From Liriodendron chinense (taxonomy: Eukaryota; Streptophyta; Magnoliopsida; Magnoliales; Magnoliaceae): a DNA stretch of 64,000 bases. The stretch is taken from the NCBI GenBank assembly GCA_003013855.2, contig PVNU02000868.1:1860001-1924000 (forward strand), given 5' to 3'. Shown here piece after piece: positions 22,601 through 33,986 of the stretch. The number at the start of each line of letters is the position of its first letter. Within the stretch, counting starts at the first letter, position 1. Below the pieces are notes generated by a model. That model did no database searches and had not been told where the DNA came from. It saw only the letters and a list, made by a program, of their open reading frames with translations. The position numbers and the translations under genes were made by a program.

Positions 22601-23582
22601 CATCCCCTGTCGCCTGATAGGAGGTAAACATGCTTCGATCCTTACATACATGCCGAGTTGCCCCGGTGTCTAATATCCATTCCATATTGTTTACAAGGAA
22701 TACTTCGGACACTACAGCGACAATCATGTCCGGATTTTCTTCAGCTTCAGTGAGATTGACTTGTGACTTCGTATTCTTTTTCTTGAGCCTACATTGATTT
22801 TCATAATGTCCAGGCTTTTTACAATAGTTACAGGACCCTTTCTTCTTGAATTGTCCATTTATTTTCTTTTTGAGCCTGCACTCTTTAGAATGATGACCAG
22901 GCTTTCCACAGTTGTAACAATTTCATTTCTTTTTGTTATTTTGTGCCTGACTTGTTTCAACCAGGTTGGCCTTAGATATTGACCCGTTTACTTTCTCAAT
23001 CTGATCCCTGTTTCTGTTGGCTTCTTCTATTCTTATATGTACGATTATATTTTCTAAAGAGATACCATTTTTCTTGTGTTTCATTCCGTTTTTATATTCT
23101 TTCCAAGAATGAGGTAATTTTTCAATTAGAGCTCCTGATAAGAATACCTCATCTATTTTCATTCCTTCAATTGTAAGTTCATGTACCAGATTTTGATAAT
23201 CGTGAATCTGGTTCGTGACAGGCTTATCGTCTGTCATTTCATAATGAAGGAAATTAGTGATAGCATATTTCTTAGAACCTGCATCTTCAAGCACATATTT
23301 CTTTTCTAATGCCGTCCAGATGTTCTTAGCAGATTCATAAGAAACATATATATCATATAATTCATTAGACAAGGTATTTAGAATATAGTATTTACAGTTA
23401 TTGGCATCTCTAAATTCAGTTTCATTGGTTGGATCAACTGTAAATGAATCCGAAAGAATGTAGAAGACCTTTAGAGTTTGCAATGCAAAATTGATCTTTT
23501 GTTTCCACCGTTTGAAATTCTGTCCAGCGAACGGTTCGATTTTGGACAGTTCAGTCATAGGGTTTACTGTGATGGTGGCCAT
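19695..23582 (-). pseudogene. Copia 1 gag-pol, few disabling stops
   Basis: It starts at ATG 23582. Gag (219 codons) opens with MATITVNPMTELSKIEPFAG and has UBN2-type features. After one TGA come two CCHC knuckles, CYNCGKPGHHSKEC and CNYCKKPGHYENQC, then protease WILDTGATRHVC. Integrase follows, with catalytic D (IHSDLGDF), D (SDRGGEY) and E (AECKNRTL). In its zinc finger the last Cys is replaced (CETYIES). RT has DVKTACLNGELEEKIYMEQP and the active site YFDDML. RNase H has SDANWITDSD. Stops: TGA at about 22921, TAA after KQAPK (about 20757, CAA expected), and two TGA where TGG is expected (about 20070 and 19992). Gag resembles the Tork group. It is close to coding but not autonomous as it stands. 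Confidence 0.88.
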
Positions 23583-23754
23583 TGATTACAAAAGAAACTG
23601 GTTGTGACTCGGTTTTTAACCAGTTATAAAATCAATAAATCAGTTAAACACTGATTTCAGAAAGGTTAAAAGAAGAAGAAAATAATTCTGTTTTCGAACA
23701 AGTATTGAAACAGATATCTACTGTTTCCAACAATAATGAATTTGGTTTCAAGAT

Positions 23755-24704
23755 TGTTGGATTTAATTGCTGAAAACAGTAGATTAAAAATCGAGAACAG
23801 AATTTAAATAATAAATTAAAGAGAAAAGAACTTATGTGTTTGAGTCGAGGCGTGACTGAGTCACTCGGCTTGAAACCAAATCTGCCCTCCTTGGGCCGCG
23901 TCCCAAATGCAACAGGATTTCTTAGACAGTTGGCCTCCAGGATACAACGACTATTGCCCGGTCCCAATGGTGCACTCGCTGTACACGGGCTCAAACCAGC
24001 GTGCAGAACTTAAACCCGAAATGATTGACTCACTTGCAAACTCAGTTAACAAACAGCAATGAACTAGAGAGTATTTTGAAGAACTAGAAGGAAAACGGAT
24101 ATTTCAGAGTATTAAAACGGATGAGAGGACAATATATAGACCGAGATAAGGTGCCTAAGCACTGCTTCAAGTGGGTTAGGTCCGTTGGGTTTAAACCCAA
24201 CAGGAGTGACCACCCGAACAGATGCATCTCTCTGGTTTGAAAATTTGCACAAAAAGACAGGTGCGAGTATACTCACGGAAAACCGTTTAGCGCGAGTGTA
24301 CTCTCAATCTCACATAGACCCAGACCCAGTCCCGGACTCGAGCCCGAGCCCGAGCCCGAGCCCGGCCCGGCACCGGCACCGGCGACGGCGACGGCTCGGC
24401 TCGGCCGGCCGGTGGGCGGGCGGGCGCGCGCGCACGTGTGTGTGGTCAATGGCATAGATTTGAGCTAATGGCATAGCCCCCCTATCGGACCAAATTCACA
24501 TGCCCCCTGAGAAGGGTCTCAAGGGGCTCAAGCCCAATGCCAAAACTCCATCTTATAATTTTAATATTTCTTTTGTTCATTTCCGATGTGGGACTAAAGA
24601 GTAGTACTAAAAGACAAAACTTTTTCAAAAATAGAAACATGAAGGGAAATCCAAATTTGAAACACATTTTTTTTATATTTTAAAATTCATTTAAAAATAC
24701 AACA
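23755..24704 (-). repeat. 5' LTR of copia 1
   Basis: A 950-bp LTR, upstream in element orientation. It has a GAGCCC/GGCACC/GGCGAC microsatellite at about 24333-24432 where the partner LTR has GGCTC/GGCG units. The position just inside the LTR reads ATCTTGAAACCAA on minus, not the usual TGGTATCAGAGC primer site. Confidence 0.93.
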
Positions 24705-24859
24705 CTGGGGAGTATAACCGAGGCCATTGTCCAGCAGATTCCTCCGTATCTCCTCTCCGGCATTCCTCACACGGGCGGTGGCCGCGATCGCTGCTGACGA
24801 GAGTATCACCGTGGAGAAGAAGATCCAGCCGAGCCGAGCGGAAGCCGATCGAGACATGG

Positions 24860-25221
24860 CTCGTTCTGTGTCGTCGGAGCAGCTGCCAAAGGAATGTCCT
24901 TGAAAGATGAGGGGAGAGGACGGAGACGGAACATATTCATTTATAGTCGACTTCGTGTCTTCGCTGGGACCCGCTGCTGAGCTGACAGCCTCACGACCCA
25001 CGATCTCTATTTTTCTCCGACGAATCTTTAGTGCACATGCTCGAATGTACTTTCTTTTTGTATGTCGCATCTCACGCATGGAGACGTGGCACATGTGTAA
25101 GAGATCTGAGCCGTTCGTCAAGCGAGCGCCTCTTTTCAAATTGCATGTTGATGTGACGTACCTTCTACTGGTTGGCAGGCATACACATGAAGTGGAGGTG
25201 AAAGAAGTTTACTAGCTGTCA
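24860..25221. other. Promoter/upstream region of the split gene
   Basis: This sequence is not explained by a transposon. On minus it runs from a TATA box upstream; open frames on both strands have no recognised domain. The in-frame upstream ATG at 25139 (minus) would add 94 residues of basic, low-information sequence and would start upstream of the TATA box, so I prefer the ATG at 24857. Confidence 0.4.
24939..24945 (-). promoter_or_regulatory. TATA box of the split gene
   Basis: TATAAAT on the minus strand, in the context GACTATAAATGAATAT, about 82 bp upstream of the ATG at 24857. This would give a 5' leader of roughly 50 nt. The surrounding 24860-25200 is moderately GC-rich, contains no transposon sequence I recognise, and is the likely promoter. 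Confidence 0.5.
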
Positions 25222-25294
25222 GGGACGCGGATTGATTCAAAACTTGTGGCCCCCATGAACGTTCGATTCCACGCTGCTTTCTGCACAGTTTGTG
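25222..25294. mobile_element. Left remnant of a MITE interrupted by copia 2
   Basis: It starts AGGGACGCGGATTGATTCAA, a family terminus fused directly to an inner segment, and runs to CTGCTTTCTGCACAG. The matching right part continues at 31743 (TTGTGGTCCACTTGAACTTT), the order seen intact at about 8185-8225. Copia 2 therefore landed inside this MITE. Confidence 0.7.
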
Positions 25295-25296
25295 TC

Positions 25297-26246
25297 TGTT
25301 GGATGTGGGCGTTGGAAATAACTGACATATGTTAAAATAAAATAAAAATTAAAATTGAATATAAAGAAATTATTTTTTTTTAAGAACTAAGTCGAGGAGG
25401 TGTGACGAATCACTGGGCTTGAAACCAAATCTACCCTCCTTGGACCGCTTTCTAAATACAACAGGAGTCACGGATAATTGACCTCCAGGATACAATGACT
25501 ATCACCACAATTCCAACTGTGCACTCGTCGTACAGGGCTCGAACTAACAAGGATACTGCAAACTCGAATTGCAGTGACTCAGTGAGTCAGCGAAAAACCG
25601 AAGCAGAAAAATCGAATCCAGAAGTTTAGCAAACTTGAGAGAGAAGAAGATTTTTGGATATTTAAAACGGATTAATCAAGTCCTATATATAAACTTGATT
25701 AGGTGCTTAATGCACCGTTTTGAATTAAGTTAGGTTCATTGAGTTTAAACCCAATTGATGCGATCGCCCGAACAAATGCGTCTCTAGATGTTTAAAATAA
25801 AAGACCGTTGGTGTGAGTACACTTTCAATGTCTGTTGGAGCAAAAGGAAGATGCGCAAGTATTCTCACAGTAGACCCATACCCAGACACGAACCTGGACC
25901 CGAGCCCGAGACCAAGCCTGGCCCGGGCACCGGCGACAACGCAGCGCGGCTCGGCTCGGCTTGGCTCGGCCGGCCGGCCAGTCAGTGGGCGAAGGTGCAC
26001 GCCCGCACGATTTTTGGCATATTGTGGGTCAATATGCATAGCCCCTCACAAACTACAAAATTCACTTACCCCTTAAGGGTTGGCCCATGTGTAAAGCCTC
26101 TACTTTTATGCTTGCTTTTTTCTTTGGTTCTTTCTAATGTGGGACAAAGAAAATGCACAAAACTCCAAAACCAAATATATGGAGAGAAACCTCTTTGAAG
26201 AGAAATTTTAAAAAAAAATGTTTTAAAAATCTTTTAAAATATAACA
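25297..26246 (-). repeat. 3' LTR of copia 2
   Basis: Direct copy of 30847-31742, more diverged than the pair in copia 1. It contains a shortened GC-rich microsatellite at about 25880-25985. The segment CTTGAAACCAAATCT is shared with copia 1 LTRs. Confidence 0.88.
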
Positions 26247-26794
26247 ATCCCCCACATATTTCAAATTTCAAAATTTTTCAAGTTTATAATAGAACAGTTG
26301 TGTATTAATAGTATTGATGTCTATCAGACTTTAATCAACATTTAGAGTAAGCAAGACAGGTTTACAAGAATTAGGTGAGTGTCAGTCTTTAACCTAACCC
26401 TTTAGCGTAAACGGTTATACAATCCATTCACACAACTATTCTGATATTGCTGGTTCTGCGGTATGGTGCATTTCGGCCATGCACCTTTACCTGAATTTTC
26501 GTGAGCGCTCTGGAGAATAATCTAATATCTCATAGGAAGCGGCCTCAACTTCCATACTCATATAGGCGAATTCCATCAAGTGTACATAGCAAATGGATAC
26601 ACCACCAATCTTGGTTATGGATTCATTAAGAGTTCAAACTCATCCTCCCAAATATTGATGTTTACATTGTGTTCATCTCAGGAAGGCATAACTCACTACA
26701 GTGTTTTCTAGTCTCCTAGTGTCTTGTTATTTACCCATTGAACTTATCGCATGGGATCTTCACTTATATAGGTTGGGTTGCCGACATTGGTAGC

Positions 26795-29700
26795 TCATAA
26801 TGTTAGGTTCAACTCCATTCCTTCGATGTTTTTTATGACTAACCCTTTGGATAGTCCTTTGGTCAGAAGATCTGTCAAATTCTTTTCCGATCGTATGAAA
26901 TCAATAGTAATAACACCATCAATCAGCAGGTGTCTAATAATATTATGTCAAAGGATAATATGCTTACTATTAGCCCTGGCTATAGCTGCCTGGCAATCAT
27001 AATGAATAGATATAGCTGATATAGGCTTTCGCCAAATAGGTATATCTACCAAGAGATTTCTTAGTCATTCAGCTTCTTAACCTGCATTTTTCAATGCAAT
27101 GAATTCCGACTCCATTGTCGATCTACCAATGCAAGTTTATTTTGTACATTTCCAGGATACTACTCCTCCACCAATTGTGAATACATATCCACTTGTGGAT
27201 TTAGTTTCATCAGAGTCAATTATCCAATTGGCATCAGTATAACCTTCCAATATTGGTGGATAACCTGTATAGCATATACCATATGTAGCAGTACCTTTTA
27301 AATATCTTAATATTCTATTTAAAGCATTCCAGTGATCATAACTAGGGTTATGTGTATATCTACTCAATCTATTTACAGCAAAAGCAATATCTGGTCTTGT
27401 AAGTTCATCAAATACGTTAAACTACCAATTACTTGAGAATAAGCATATTGAAATACACTACTTCCTGTATTCTTCTTGAGTTGCATAAAATGATCATATG
27501 GTGTACTGGCAGGTAAGCAATCGAAGTGTTCAAACTTCTTCAATATCTTTTCAACATAATGTGATTGAGATAATGTAATATTATCATCTTTCCTGATTAC
27601 CTGAATACCTAAGATCATACTTGCTTCTCCTAAATCTTTCATATCAAAGTTAGAAGACATGAGTTGTTTAGTGTTATTCACAAGTTTTATGTTGATTCCA
27701 AAGATTAGCATATCATCTACATATAGACATATAATGACACTTTCATTATCAGAAAATTTACTGTATACATATCTATCTACATCATTTACAATATAGCCAT
27801 TTGATTTTAAGACATTATCAAACTTTTCATTCCATTATTTATGGGCTTGTTTTAAACCATACAAGGAGTTAACAAGTTTACACACTTTGTTTTCTTGTCC
27901 TATGATTTTATATCCCTCAAGTTGTTTCATGTAAATTTCTTCTTCTAACTCACCGTTTAAAAATGCTGTCTTAACATCCATTTCGTAAACCACTAACTTA
28001 TAAATAGATGTTATAGCTATTAATACTCTAATTGATGTAATTCTGGTTATACGTGAATATGTATTAAAATAATTGTATCCTTTCGTCTAAAATCATTTGC
28101 TACTAACCTGGCTTTGAACTTATATATAGTTCAATCAGGTCTAAGTTTCTTTTTAAATACTCATTTACAACCTATAGGTTTGCTTCCAGGAGGAAGATTT
28201 ACTAGCTCCCACGTGTTATTAGATAATATTGAATGTAATTCATCTTTTATAGCTTCCTTCTAAAAGGTAGCGTCTGAAGAATTTATAACTTCTGAGTATG
28301 TTACAGTGTCATCTTCTAATAGGAATGTAAAAAACTTATCTCTTATATTAGTTTCTTTTCTAGCCATTTTACTTATTCTTGGTTCTGGATTTACTTTGTT
28401 AGAAGTATTAGGTTCTTCTTCTATTTCATTAGTAATGTCTATAGTTCTACCAGTTAAAGCCATATCTAATGCGTTGTCATCTTTTGTTTCTGCCAAACGT
28501 TATTTTAAAAGAAAAACAAGTTTAAAAAAACTCTGCATCCCTGGCTTCTATAATAGTGTTTGGATCTAAAACATTATTTTTTTTATTTTAAAACTAGAAA
28601 TCTACATGCAACACTATGTTGAGCATAACCTATGAATATACAGTCTGATGTTTTTGGACTTATCTTGGTTTTTCTTGTTCTCAAGTAATCCTACCTTAAC
28701 AAGACACCCCACACTTTTAGATATTTGTAACTAGGAGTATGACCTTTTCATTGTTCATATGGTGTCTTTCCTAACTCCTTATGAGGTATTCTATTTTGGA
28801 CATAACAGGTTGATAAGATAGCTTCCCCTCACATATTGAGAGGTAAACCTGAACTATTTAGCATTTCGTTCATCATATCTTTTAGAGTTCTATTCTTATG
28901 TTTGCTATTCCGTTTTGTTCTTGTGTATACGGTACAATGGTTTCGTGAATTATGCTATACTTTTCACAAAACTTCTTCAACTATGTTGACACATATTATC
29001 CACCTCTGTTTGATCTAAGTCTTTTAATTTTCCTACTTAGTTGGTTTTCAACTTCAGTCTTATATTTGATAAAGGCTTCAAATGTATCATCTTTATTTTT
29101 AAGAAGGTAAATTATAGTATACCTATAACAATCATCTACAAAAGTTATATAATATCTTTTACCACCTCTAAACATGTGATTTTTTAAATCACTTAGGTCA
29201 CTATGAATCAACTTAAGTAATTCAGAATTTCTAACTACAGATTTGAAATATTTCTTATGAAATTTGATTCTACACAAACCTTACATTTTTCTATATTTTC
29301 TTCTGATATATTAGGTAATAAACCTAACTTATTTATTCCTTTTATAGATATTACATTAACATGACCTAATTTACTATGCCATAAAGAAGTAGACTCAACA
29401 ATATAAGCAGAACTGGATGACATCTTATTATTATTAACGTTTATAATATAAAGACCATCATTACAATAACCATTCCCAATGAAGGTATCATACTTAGTCA
29501 TTACAAGCTTGTCAGAATCAAATACATGTTTAACACTAGCCTTGTTAAATAGTGAACCAAAGATCAAGTTTCATCGAATATTAGGCATATGTAGGACATT
29601 GTTCAACATTAACGTCTTTCCCGACGTAAGTTTCAGAACTATCTTTCTTTTTCCAGCAACCGAAGAGGTCCGAGCATTTCCATGAAGACTTGTTCATCAT

Positions 29701-30673
29701 TCCTTATTTCTTAATAAGAGGTAAACTTGCTACGATCCTTACACACATGACGAGTTACCCCGGTATCCAGTATCCATTCCAGGTTGTGTACAAGGAAGAC
29801 TTCGGTCAGAACCGCAACAACTGTATCAGCTTCTATTTCAGCAAGATTAACGTGTGGCTTTTTGTTCTTTTTCTTCAGCCTACATACGTTTGCATAATGT
29901 CCTGGTTTTTCACAGAAATGACAATTGCTTTTTCTTTTTGAACTGTTTGTTTAACTTATTTTTCAGCCGACACTCATTAGCATAGTGTCCAAACTTTTTA
30001 CAGTTATGACATTATATTTTACTTTTGTCCTTCTTTTGTTAACTTGATTCGACTAGGTTAACCTTTGAGACAGATTCATTGGCATCACTAATTTGATCTC
30101 TGATCTTATTTGCCTCATTTATACGTATGTGTATAATTGTATTTTTCAAAGAGACACCATTCTTCTTGTATTTCATTTTATTTTTGTATTCTTTCCAAGA
30201 AGGAGGTAATTTCTTAATTAACGGTCCAGATAGAAATACCTCGTCTAATTTAATTCTTTCAGTTGTTAATTTATGTATCAGACTTTGATAATCATGAATT
30301 TGATTTATGACAGGTTTATCATCTGTCATATTAAAGTGAAGGAAGTTCGATATTGTATATTTTTTAGATCCAGCGTCTTCAAGAACATACTTCTTCTAAA
30401 GTGCATTCCATATCTCTTTCGCAGAATCAAATAAAAAATAAACTTCGTACAATTCGTTTGACAAGGTATTCAGTATGTAATGTTTACAAGTGTTGGCATC
30501 TTAAACTTTAGTTTGATTGGCTGGGTCAACTCTAAATGTATCAGACAAAATGTAAATACTTTCAATGTTTCTAAAGTAAATGAAATTTTTTGTTTCCACC
30601 GTTTGTAATTTTATCCAGAAAAAAGTTCAATCTTGGACAGTTCAGTTGTAGGATTGATGTAATGGTGGCCATA
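26795..30673 (-). pseudogene. Copia 2 gag-pol remnant
   Basis: Broken pieces in copia order on minus. Gag from ATG 30673 (with 30039-30329 ending in the gag helical region), a Cys/His-containing segment near 29870-30010, the protease/GAG-pre-integrase part (29235-29567), the integrase core (28996-29277, with LIHSDLSDLKNHM and LRSNRGG, where the second catalytic Asp is Asn), RT (27373-27711) and RNase H (27137-27367, with TDANWIIDSD and STSGYVF). Each piece aligns by eye with copia 1. Multiple stops and indels; not functional. Confidence 0.85.
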
Positions 30674-30846
30674 TATGCTATCTAGAAATTATAATAAAAG
30701 AATTCTTTTCCGAGTTGAGATTGGAACACATAGCACAAGAGAAATGTTTCTATTTCGAGTTGAGATTGAAACAGAAATCACAAAGAAAGTATAAACAGAA
30801 AGTAATCTATCTGTTGCTTTCAACTGTATGAATTTAGTTTCAAGAT

Positions 30847-31742
30847 TGTTAGATGTATGTGTTGAAAACAACTGAAAGATATTAAAATAAAATGAAAATT
30901 AAAACAAAAAATAAAGAACTTATTTGTTTTTAAAGAATTGAGTCGAGGCGTGACGAATCACTAGGCTTGAAACCAAATCTGCCTTCCTTGGACCGCTTTC
31001 CAAATGCAACAGGAGTCACAAACAGTTGGCCTCCAGGATACAATGACTATCACCCTAGTCCCGGCTGTGCACTCATCGTACAGGGCTCGAACTAGCAAGT
31101 ATACTACAAAGTCGAATTGCAGTGACTCAATCAGTCGGCGAAAAACCGAAGCAGAAAAACTGAGTCCAGAAGTTTAGCAAATTTGAGAGAGAAGAAGATT
31201 TTCGGATATTTAAAATGGATTAATCAAGTCCTATATATAGACTTGATTATGTGCTTAATGCACCGTTTTGAATTGGGTTATATCCGTTGGGTTTAAACCC
31301 AACTGATGCGATCACCGGAACAGACGCGTCTCTGGACATTTAAAATAAATGAGCGTTGGTGCGAGTACATTTTCAGTGTCCGTTAGAGCAAAATGAAGAT
31401 GCACAAGTATACTCACAATAGACCCCGACCCGGACCCGGACCGGAGCCCAAGCCGAAGCCCAGCGTGGCGCGGCTCGGCCGGCTAGCGGGCGAGCGCGTG
31501 CGTGGTTTTTGGCATAGTCTTGGTCAATGTGCATAGCCCCCCACAAACCACAAAATTCACTTGCCCCTTAAGGGCCTCACCCATGTGTAAAGCCTTTACT
31601 TTTATACTTGCTTTTTTCTTTGGTTTTTTCTAATGTGGGACAAAGAAAATGCACAAAACTCTAAAACCAAACATGTGGAGGGAAACCTCTTTGAAGAGAA
31701 ATTTTGAAACAAATGTTTTAAAAAATCTTTTAAAATACAACA
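30847..31742 (-). repeat. 5' LTR of copia 2
   Basis: 896 bp. Starts TGTTAGATGT and ends TACAACA on plus; GC-rich region at about 31420-31500. Confidence 0.88.
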
Positions 31743-31990
31743 TTGTGGTCCACTTGAACTTTGTATCTGCCTTATTTTGAGCTTAAGCCTTAAAACAATC
31801 TCGCTAAATGAAACTACAGTTTTGAATGCAGTTAGTGCTGACAACACCAGTGTTGAGCTGGACCAACCTGTTAAAGCTGAGCAGATGATCCCAATTCTTT
31901 GACATAACACATATTTCATGGTGGGTCTCATAGAACTTGGTGACATCAATACACCACCAAAATTGATGGCACACCATGCAATCTGCTTCT
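31743..31990. mobile_element. Right remnant of the MITE interrupted by copia 2
   Basis: It resumes with TGGTCCACTTGAACTTTG, continues through the right arm (CATATTTCATGGTGGGTCTC, then TTGGTGACATCAAT), and ends near GCAATCTGCTTCTGTC, the inverted counterpart of a GACAGAAGCGGATTGC-like terminus. Confidence 0.65.
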
Positions 31991-32164
31991 GTCTCGATGG
32001 GATCTGTATTGCGCCACATATAACACATCACCGTTGTCAGTGTGCTTTTGGAAAAGCTTGGTGGACCTCACCATGATTTATGAGTTTTATCCACGCCTTT
32101 CATCCATCTTTCTAGGTGATTTTAGGAAATGGGCATAAAAATAATGCAGATCCAAAGCATTGGG

Positions 32165-33245
32165 CTGTTGGCTCATGTTGTTAATTGGAAAACCATCCAG
32201 GTCCTGGAAATGGATTGGAGACTCCGCGAGCAAATTGATGTATTTGAGAAGCACACCCCTAAAGATTGGATGTTGTAATAAAGATTTTATTTATGCTTTA
32301 TGTTGTTGAATAATTTTATGTATGTTACAGCTGTGTCTGACCTAGTGGATGATTGTTTTGAATAATTGTGGATAATTGATGAATGATGATAGCTTGAATA
32401 GCTAGTATGGTTATATACAATATGCTTATGCCTTTCCACCTGAGTCAAGCTTTTGACTCGGTGACTGAGTTGAGCAAACTCGAGTTTCTGGAGGCAGTGT
32501 GTGACAAGGAGTCTAACTCGTAATGGTTACTTAATGAGTTAGGCCAGGTGTGATAGCCTACGATGGGAGGATTGGTTAGTACGCGGGCTTATACTCCCAG
32601 TATGTGGACCGTCGCTCGAGTTAGGGTCAACTGGTGCTAGTCAAGTAAGTGTTGGTAGGCTGAGTTAAAATAGACTGGGCCCTGGTGGTTCAAATAACTG
32701 TACACATTTTGTGATAGAAACTGAGGCATGTAACGTAAGTACGTATTAATTTATATATGTTTTAAGAATGTCATGTACAATGTTAATTGTGTCATGTATG
32801 AGTAATAAATGCATGCATTATACTTACTGGGTTTAGATAGCTCATCCTGTTGAATACTAATCATTTAGGATTGAGAGTATGTACGCTGCTTACACGAATT
32901 ACCGGATGACGTCCATAATATACCACCTGAGGAAGTGAAACATGTCAGAGTTATGATAGAGGAATATGAATGTTGTGAGTTATAGGTGAACGATGAATGA
33001 ATGAACATTTTTTTCCATTTAAATAATTAGATGATTAGAAACATTTCATTTATTTCTTTTATAGAAAACCTATTTTGTTGATTTAACTAGAATAACCAAT
33101 CTATACAAAATATTTAGTTTGTATTTTGATTCACATTATGAGTTGTGTGATGGAATGAATGTAATTATTTAAAAATTTCCCAAGTTATACCTTTGATGAG
33201 ATAACTAAGTTAAGATGGTTCCAATTTCGAAATTAGAAGTATGAC
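32165..33245 (+). mobile_element. Probable solo LTR or LTR fragment, gypsy type
   Basis: Non-coding sequence whose style (a GTGTGATAGCCTACGATGGG segment, a TTATACTTACTGGGTTTAGATAGCTC-type 3' part quoted in pieces: TACTTACTGGG, TAGCTCATCC) resembles the long LTRs of chromovirus-like gypsy elements. It is inserted between the left arm and centre of a MITE. Borders and TSD are not resolved. Confidence 0.35.
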
Positions 33246-33396
33246 ATAAGGTCATGCGAATATGGATGAAAGGAAAACACAAATATCAACTTGATTCAAA
33301 ACTTCAGTGCCCCAAAAAGTTTTTAATGGTAAGCATTTAATCCCCATTGTTTCCAGTTGTGTGGTTCACCTGAGATTTGGATTTGGCTTATTTTTA

Positions 33397-33986
33397 GAGA
33401 AACTTCCCTCTGTAAACCTCACTTTTGATCGACTAGCCTAACCCCTAAAACTTTAGTTTCCATTTTTAAACGTATGAACTTTTTTTGGACGAAAATGCCC
33501 TCTAAAACCATCTTCTTGAAAAAGCTATAATATTCTAGATTTTCGATTCAAGGCTACAGATTATAACCATAGCCATCGAGCATTCAACGAGCATTAGTTC
33601 AAATTTCAGCGAGATCTATGGTTACGATTAAAATCCGTAGCATTTGTACAACGTACTCGTTAAATTCAACAATATTCAACGGGTATAGAGAAGATTCAAT
33701 GAAGAAGATTGGTTTTTTCAGGAAGAAAGTGAAGAAAGATTTTTTCAGAAAGAAATGTAGAGAAAGAAGGGTTTTGGGGAAGAAAAATGAAGAAGAAGAT
33801 GGGTTCTTTCAACAAGAAATGTGAAAAAGAAAATGGTATTTCAGGATGAAAAATGAAGAAGAAGATGGGTCTTGAAGGGCATTTTTTGTCCCAAAAAAAC
33901 TCATAAATTTAGAAATGAAAATTAAAATTTTAGGGGTTTTATTGGGCTGATCGATCAAATGTGAGGTTTACACAGGGAAATTTCTC
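33397..33986. mobile_element. Second Mutator-type MITE family, perfect 9-bp TSD
   Basis: Long TIRs of about 110 bp. The left starts GAGAAACTTCCCTCTGTAAA and the complement of the right starts GAGAAATTTCCCTGTGTAAA. Both continue through AAACCTCAC, TTGATCGA, CCCCTAAAA and end near AAATGCCCT. Identical 9-mers TTATTTTTA flank it at 33388-33396 and 33987-33995. Removing the element and one 9-mer restores the target MITE's ...GATTTGG...TGCTCATGCC order. The 590-bp interior has a lysine/arginine-rich open frame (33618-33824) that looks like low-complexity sequence rather than a gene. Confidence 0.92.

Larger units (their letters stand above)
18218..24704 (-). mobile_element. Ty1/copia LTR retrotransposon 1, near complete
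   Basis: A minus-strand element with two long direct LTRs, identical 5-bp flanks CTGGG (18213-18217 and 24705-24709), a polypurine tract next to the left (3') LTR and a gag-pol region between. The LTRs begin TGTTG and end CAACA in element orientation. Domain order is gag, protease, integrase, RT, RNase H, as in copia. It lies inside the first exon of a host gene and a related, older element sits about 590 bp away at 25297-31742. Confidence 0.93.
18208..24857 (-). pseudogene. First exon of a host secretory/membrane gene, split by a copia element
   Basis: Minus-strand ATG at 24855-24857 opens 51 codons up to the insertion point at 24705: MSRSASARLGWIFFSTVILS, then SAAIAATARVRNAGEEIRRN and LLDNGLGYTPQ. 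A basic N-terminus followed by about 18 hydrophobic residues indicates a signal peptide or signal anchor. Across the copia element the frame resumes at 18212 as ATGGG and meets a good donor, gtaagc (18207-18202), so exon 1 would end ...YTPQMG|. I do not recognise the family. A TATA box lies about 82 bp upstream of the ATG. The exon is now divided by 6.5 kb of retrotransposon and downstream exons are not identified, so the gene is presumably dead here unless the insertion is heterozygous or spliced around. Confidence 0.6.
25297..31742 (-). mobile_element. Ty1/copia LTR retrotransposon 2, decayed
   Basis: Same family and orientation as copia 1, but with many frameshifts and stops. LTRs at 25297-26246 and 30847-31742. 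TTGTG follows the right LTR (31743-31747) and also occurs at 25290-25294, two bases before the left LTR, a probable 5-bp TSD. The polypurine tract TATGTGGGGGAT (minus) adjoins the left LTR. The sequence inside the 5' LTR again reads ATCTTGAAAC. Confidence 0.88.

Noticed and set aside
24185..24457. Pro/Ser/Asp-repeat open frame in the copia LTR
   Set aside because: It lies in the LTR's GC-rich microsatellite, is not conserved with the partner LTR and has no start context.
33618..33824. Lys/Arg-rich open frame inside the MITE
   Set aside because: It consists of AAGAAGAAA-type low-complexity sequence inside a short non-autonomous element.
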